Assembly (NCBI GenBank): GCA_036381125.1
Contig: DASVDK010000304.1
Span: 1 to 8,129 of the forward strand
Length of the DNA: 8,129 nt
Reading direction: 5' to 3'
Origin: DASVDK01 sp036381125 [NCBI: Thermodesulfobacteriota bacterium]
Lineage (GTDB): Bacteria; DASVDK01
Shown: positions 7,186-8,129 of the stretch, one piece after another
How positions within the stretch are numbered: the first letter of the stretch is position 1
How the letters are laid out: each line of letters starts with the position of its first letter
Notes under the pieces: model-generated
What the model was told of the DNA's origin: nothing
The model's input: only the letters and a program-made list of their open reading frames with translations
Databases searched by the model: none
Program-made: the position numbers and the translations under genes

Positions 7186-7193
7186 TGCGGCCG

Positions 7194-7223
7194 TTTGTAG
7201 CACGCCCCGACGGCCGGGGTAAA
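7194..7223 (-). promoter_or_regulatory. Predicted smc promoter
   Basis: On the minus strand TTTACC (7223-7218, 4 of 6 to TTGACA) is followed by an 18-nt spacer and TACAAA (7199-7194, 4 of 6 to TATAAT) with an upstream TG (TGCTACAAA) making it an extended -10. The hexamer ends 8 nt before the ATG at 7185, so the leader would be about 1-2 nt. The spacer contains a small inverted repeat, CCCCG/CGGGG (7205-7219). Confidence 0.5.
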
Positions 7224-7242
7224 GGCCAAAGATTGTGTTGGT

Positions 7243-7263
7243 GGGTAGCGCCAGCCCCTACCC
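7243..7263 (-). other. Small inverted repeat between the FHA gene and smc
   Basis: GGGTAG (7243-7248) and CTACCC (7258-7263) form a 6-bp stem with a 9-nt loop, 62 nt past the FHA stop codon and before the smc promoter. There is no T tract. It could be a weak terminator for the FHA operon or a protein-binding site. I see nothing else in the 140-nt gap except the smc promoter. Confidence 0.25.
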
Positions 7264-7325
7264 GTAGTACGACTGAGCGCCTGGTTGCTGCACAGACGAG
7301 CCGCAGCCCGGCCGCCGGCGAGCCG

Positions 7326-7694
7326 TCAGGCCTCGGTGCGGTAGCGGGCCGCGATGAAGAGCAGGCGGGTGTCGCCCACCCGGATCTCGTCGAGGTTCTT
7401 GAGGCGCTCGCGGGCCCCCTTGCCGAGCCGCCGGTCGTTGAGCACCGTCCCGTTGAGGCTCTCGAGGTCGACGAGCGTGTAGACGCCCCCCTCGACCCGG
7501 ACGGCGACGTGCCGCTTGCTCACGGAGGGGTCGGTCAGCGAGAAGTCGGCCTCGGTCCCACGGCCGACGATCGTCTCGGTCTGCGTGATGCGGTGGATGG
7601 CGGTGAGGTCGGGGCCGTCCACCACGGCGAGCGCCACGACGAACGGCGCGCCGAACGGCTCTGGGCGGCGTCCCTTCACGTGCGTGTGGTCCAT
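7326..7694 (-). CDS. Small single-domain FHA (forkhead-associated) protein
   Basis: A 122-residue cytoplasmic protein that is almost entirely one FHA domain, a phosphothreonine-peptide reader. The motifs are intact: G44-R45-G46 in TIVGRGTEADF, S59-K-R-H62 in DPSVSKRHVAV, D76-L-E-S79 and N81-G-T83. R45, S59 and N81 are the residues expected to contact the phosphopeptide. There are no transmembrane, kinase or enzymatic segments, so it should act as an adaptor for a Ser/Thr kinase target; no kinase is in view. The ATG at 7694 has a GGGAG Shine-Dalgarno sequence 9 nt upstream. It starts 16 nt after the stop codon of the DUF336 gene, so the two are probably co-transcribed. The smc gene follows after 140 nt with its own promoter. 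The domain call is strong; the partner is unknown. Confidence 0.88.
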   Translation of the reverse strand: MDHTHVKGRRPEPFGAPFVVALAVVDGPDLTAIHRITQTETIVGRGTEADFSLTDPSVSKRHVAVRVEGGVYTLVDLESLNGTVLNDRRLGKGARERLKNLDEIRVGDTRLLFIAARYRTEA

Positions 7695-7703
7695 GAGGGG
7701 TGA

Positions 7704-7708
7704 CTCCC
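7704..7708 (-). promoter_or_regulatory. Shine-Dalgarno sequence of the FHA gene
   Basis: GGGAG lies 9 nt before the FHA ATG in the 16-nt gap after the preceding TGA stop codon. The closeness of stop, Shine-Dalgarno and start suggests translational coupling with the DUF336 gene. Confidence 0.6.
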
Positions 7709-7710
7709 GG

Positions 7711-8129
7711 TCACTCGAGGCGGTCCCGGATCCGGTCGATGCCGGCCCTGGCGCAGGCCTCGTCCCGGTCCGCGCCGGGCGCGCCGGCGACGCCGATGGC
7801 GCCGATCACGTCCCCGTCCGCCTCGATGGGCAAGCCGCCTCCCAGCAGGAGCAGGCGGTCGATGTCGCGCAGGCCGGCCGCCCCCGGACCGCCGGCGGCG
7901 ATCTCGGCGTAGCGGGAGGTCGACTCCCGGAGGCTGGCGGCCGTGTACGCCTTGCGCGACGCCGAGTCTATCGTGTGCGGCCCCGCCCCGTCGCCGCGCA
8001 GCAGCACCCGCAGGTTCCCGGCCCGGTCCGTCACCGCGGCCGAGACGCGGTAGCCCTCCTTCGAGCAGGCCGCGACCGCGGCGGCCGCCGCCTCCTGCGC
8101 AAGTGCCATCGGCAGGACCCGCTCGGTCG
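7711..8129 (-). CDS. GlcG/HbpS-like protein (DUF336 family), 5' end probably outside window
   Basis: Member of the family that includes GlcG of the glycolate locus and the haem-binding HbpS; no catalytic role is established for most members. Family marks are VTDRAGNLRVLLRGDGA, the KAYTAASLR helix, the LLLLGGGLPIEADGDVIGAIGVAG core and the closing DEACARAGIDRI segment. An in-frame ATG at 8109 would give 132 residues, but the frame stays open to the window edge. The codons before it (reading TERVLP) continue into what looks like the first family helix (LPMALAQEA), and no Shine-Dalgarno sequence precedes that ATG. I therefore infer that the true start is upstream, possibly after a signal peptide, as some relatives have. 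It is followed after 16 nt by the FHA gene. The family call is secure; function and start are not. Confidence 0.82.
   Translation of the reverse strand, partial: TERVLPMALAQEAAAAAVAACSKEGYRVSAAVTDRAGNLRVLLRGDGAGPHTIDSASRKAYTAASLRESTSRYAEIAAGGPGAAGLRDIDRLLLLGGGLPIEADGDVIGAIGVAGAPGADRDEACARAGIDRIRDRLE

Noticed and set aside
4960-7200. 746-codon open frame on the plus strand opposite smc
   Set aside because: It is antisense to a gene with complete Smc motifs. Its composition (Arg, Leu, Gly, Asp, low complexity) reflects the complement of Ala/Glu/Arg coiled-coil codons in GC-rich DNA, with no recognisable domain.

Overview
The window is very GC-rich bacterial DNA (about 70% by eye). All six protein genes lie on the minus strand, so the biological reading order runs from high to low coordinates. 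smc and ftsY are universal housekeeping genes, and their adjacency is seen in several phyla. A receiver-PilZ fusion, an FHA protein and a bacterial ComB homologue would fit a high-GC deltaproteobacterial-type lineage (Myxococcota, Desulfobacterota, Binatota, Methylomirabilota or similar). This placement is a low-confidence inference; nothing in the window fixes the phylum. There are no RNA genes, mobile elements, CRISPR arrays or long repeats.

Layout in transcription order. (1) 8129-7711: a GlcG/HbpS-like (DUF336) protein whose 5' end lies outside the window. It is followed after 16 nt by a small FHA-domain protein (7694-7326), and the two probably form one operon. (2) A 140-nt gap carrying a promoter, then smc (7185-3484), the complete 1233-residue chromosome condensation ATPase. 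(3) A 154-nt gap with a strong stem-loop and a separate promoter-like element, then a tightly spaced trio: ftsY (3329-2373), a glycerophosphodiester phosphodiesterase (2347-1559) and comB-like 2-phosphosulfolactate phosphatase (1535-777). Gaps within the trio are 25 and 23 nt. (4) An 87-nt gap with hairpins and a clear TTGACA-N17-TACAAG promoter, then a response regulator with receiver plus PilZ domains (689 to beyond base 1), whose 3' end is outside the window. No gene-free stretch exceeds about 155 nt.

The genes cover chromosome segregation (Smc), membrane protein targeting (FtsY), phospholipid-derived glycerophosphodiester breakdown (GDPD), a sulfolactate/coenzyme M-type reaction (ComB), and signalling (FHA, receiver-PilZ). 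I see no single pathway joining them.

The most interesting pattern is regulatory. The first gene of each of three transcription units (receiver-PilZ, ftsY, smc) has a TACAA(G/T/A) -10-like hexamer ending only 6-8 nt before its ATG and no Shine-Dalgarno sequence. Two downstream genes, comB and the FHA gene, do have Shine-Dalgarno sequences. This predicts leaderless or nearly leaderless mRNAs for the lead genes. I do not see a previously undescribed multi-gene system here.
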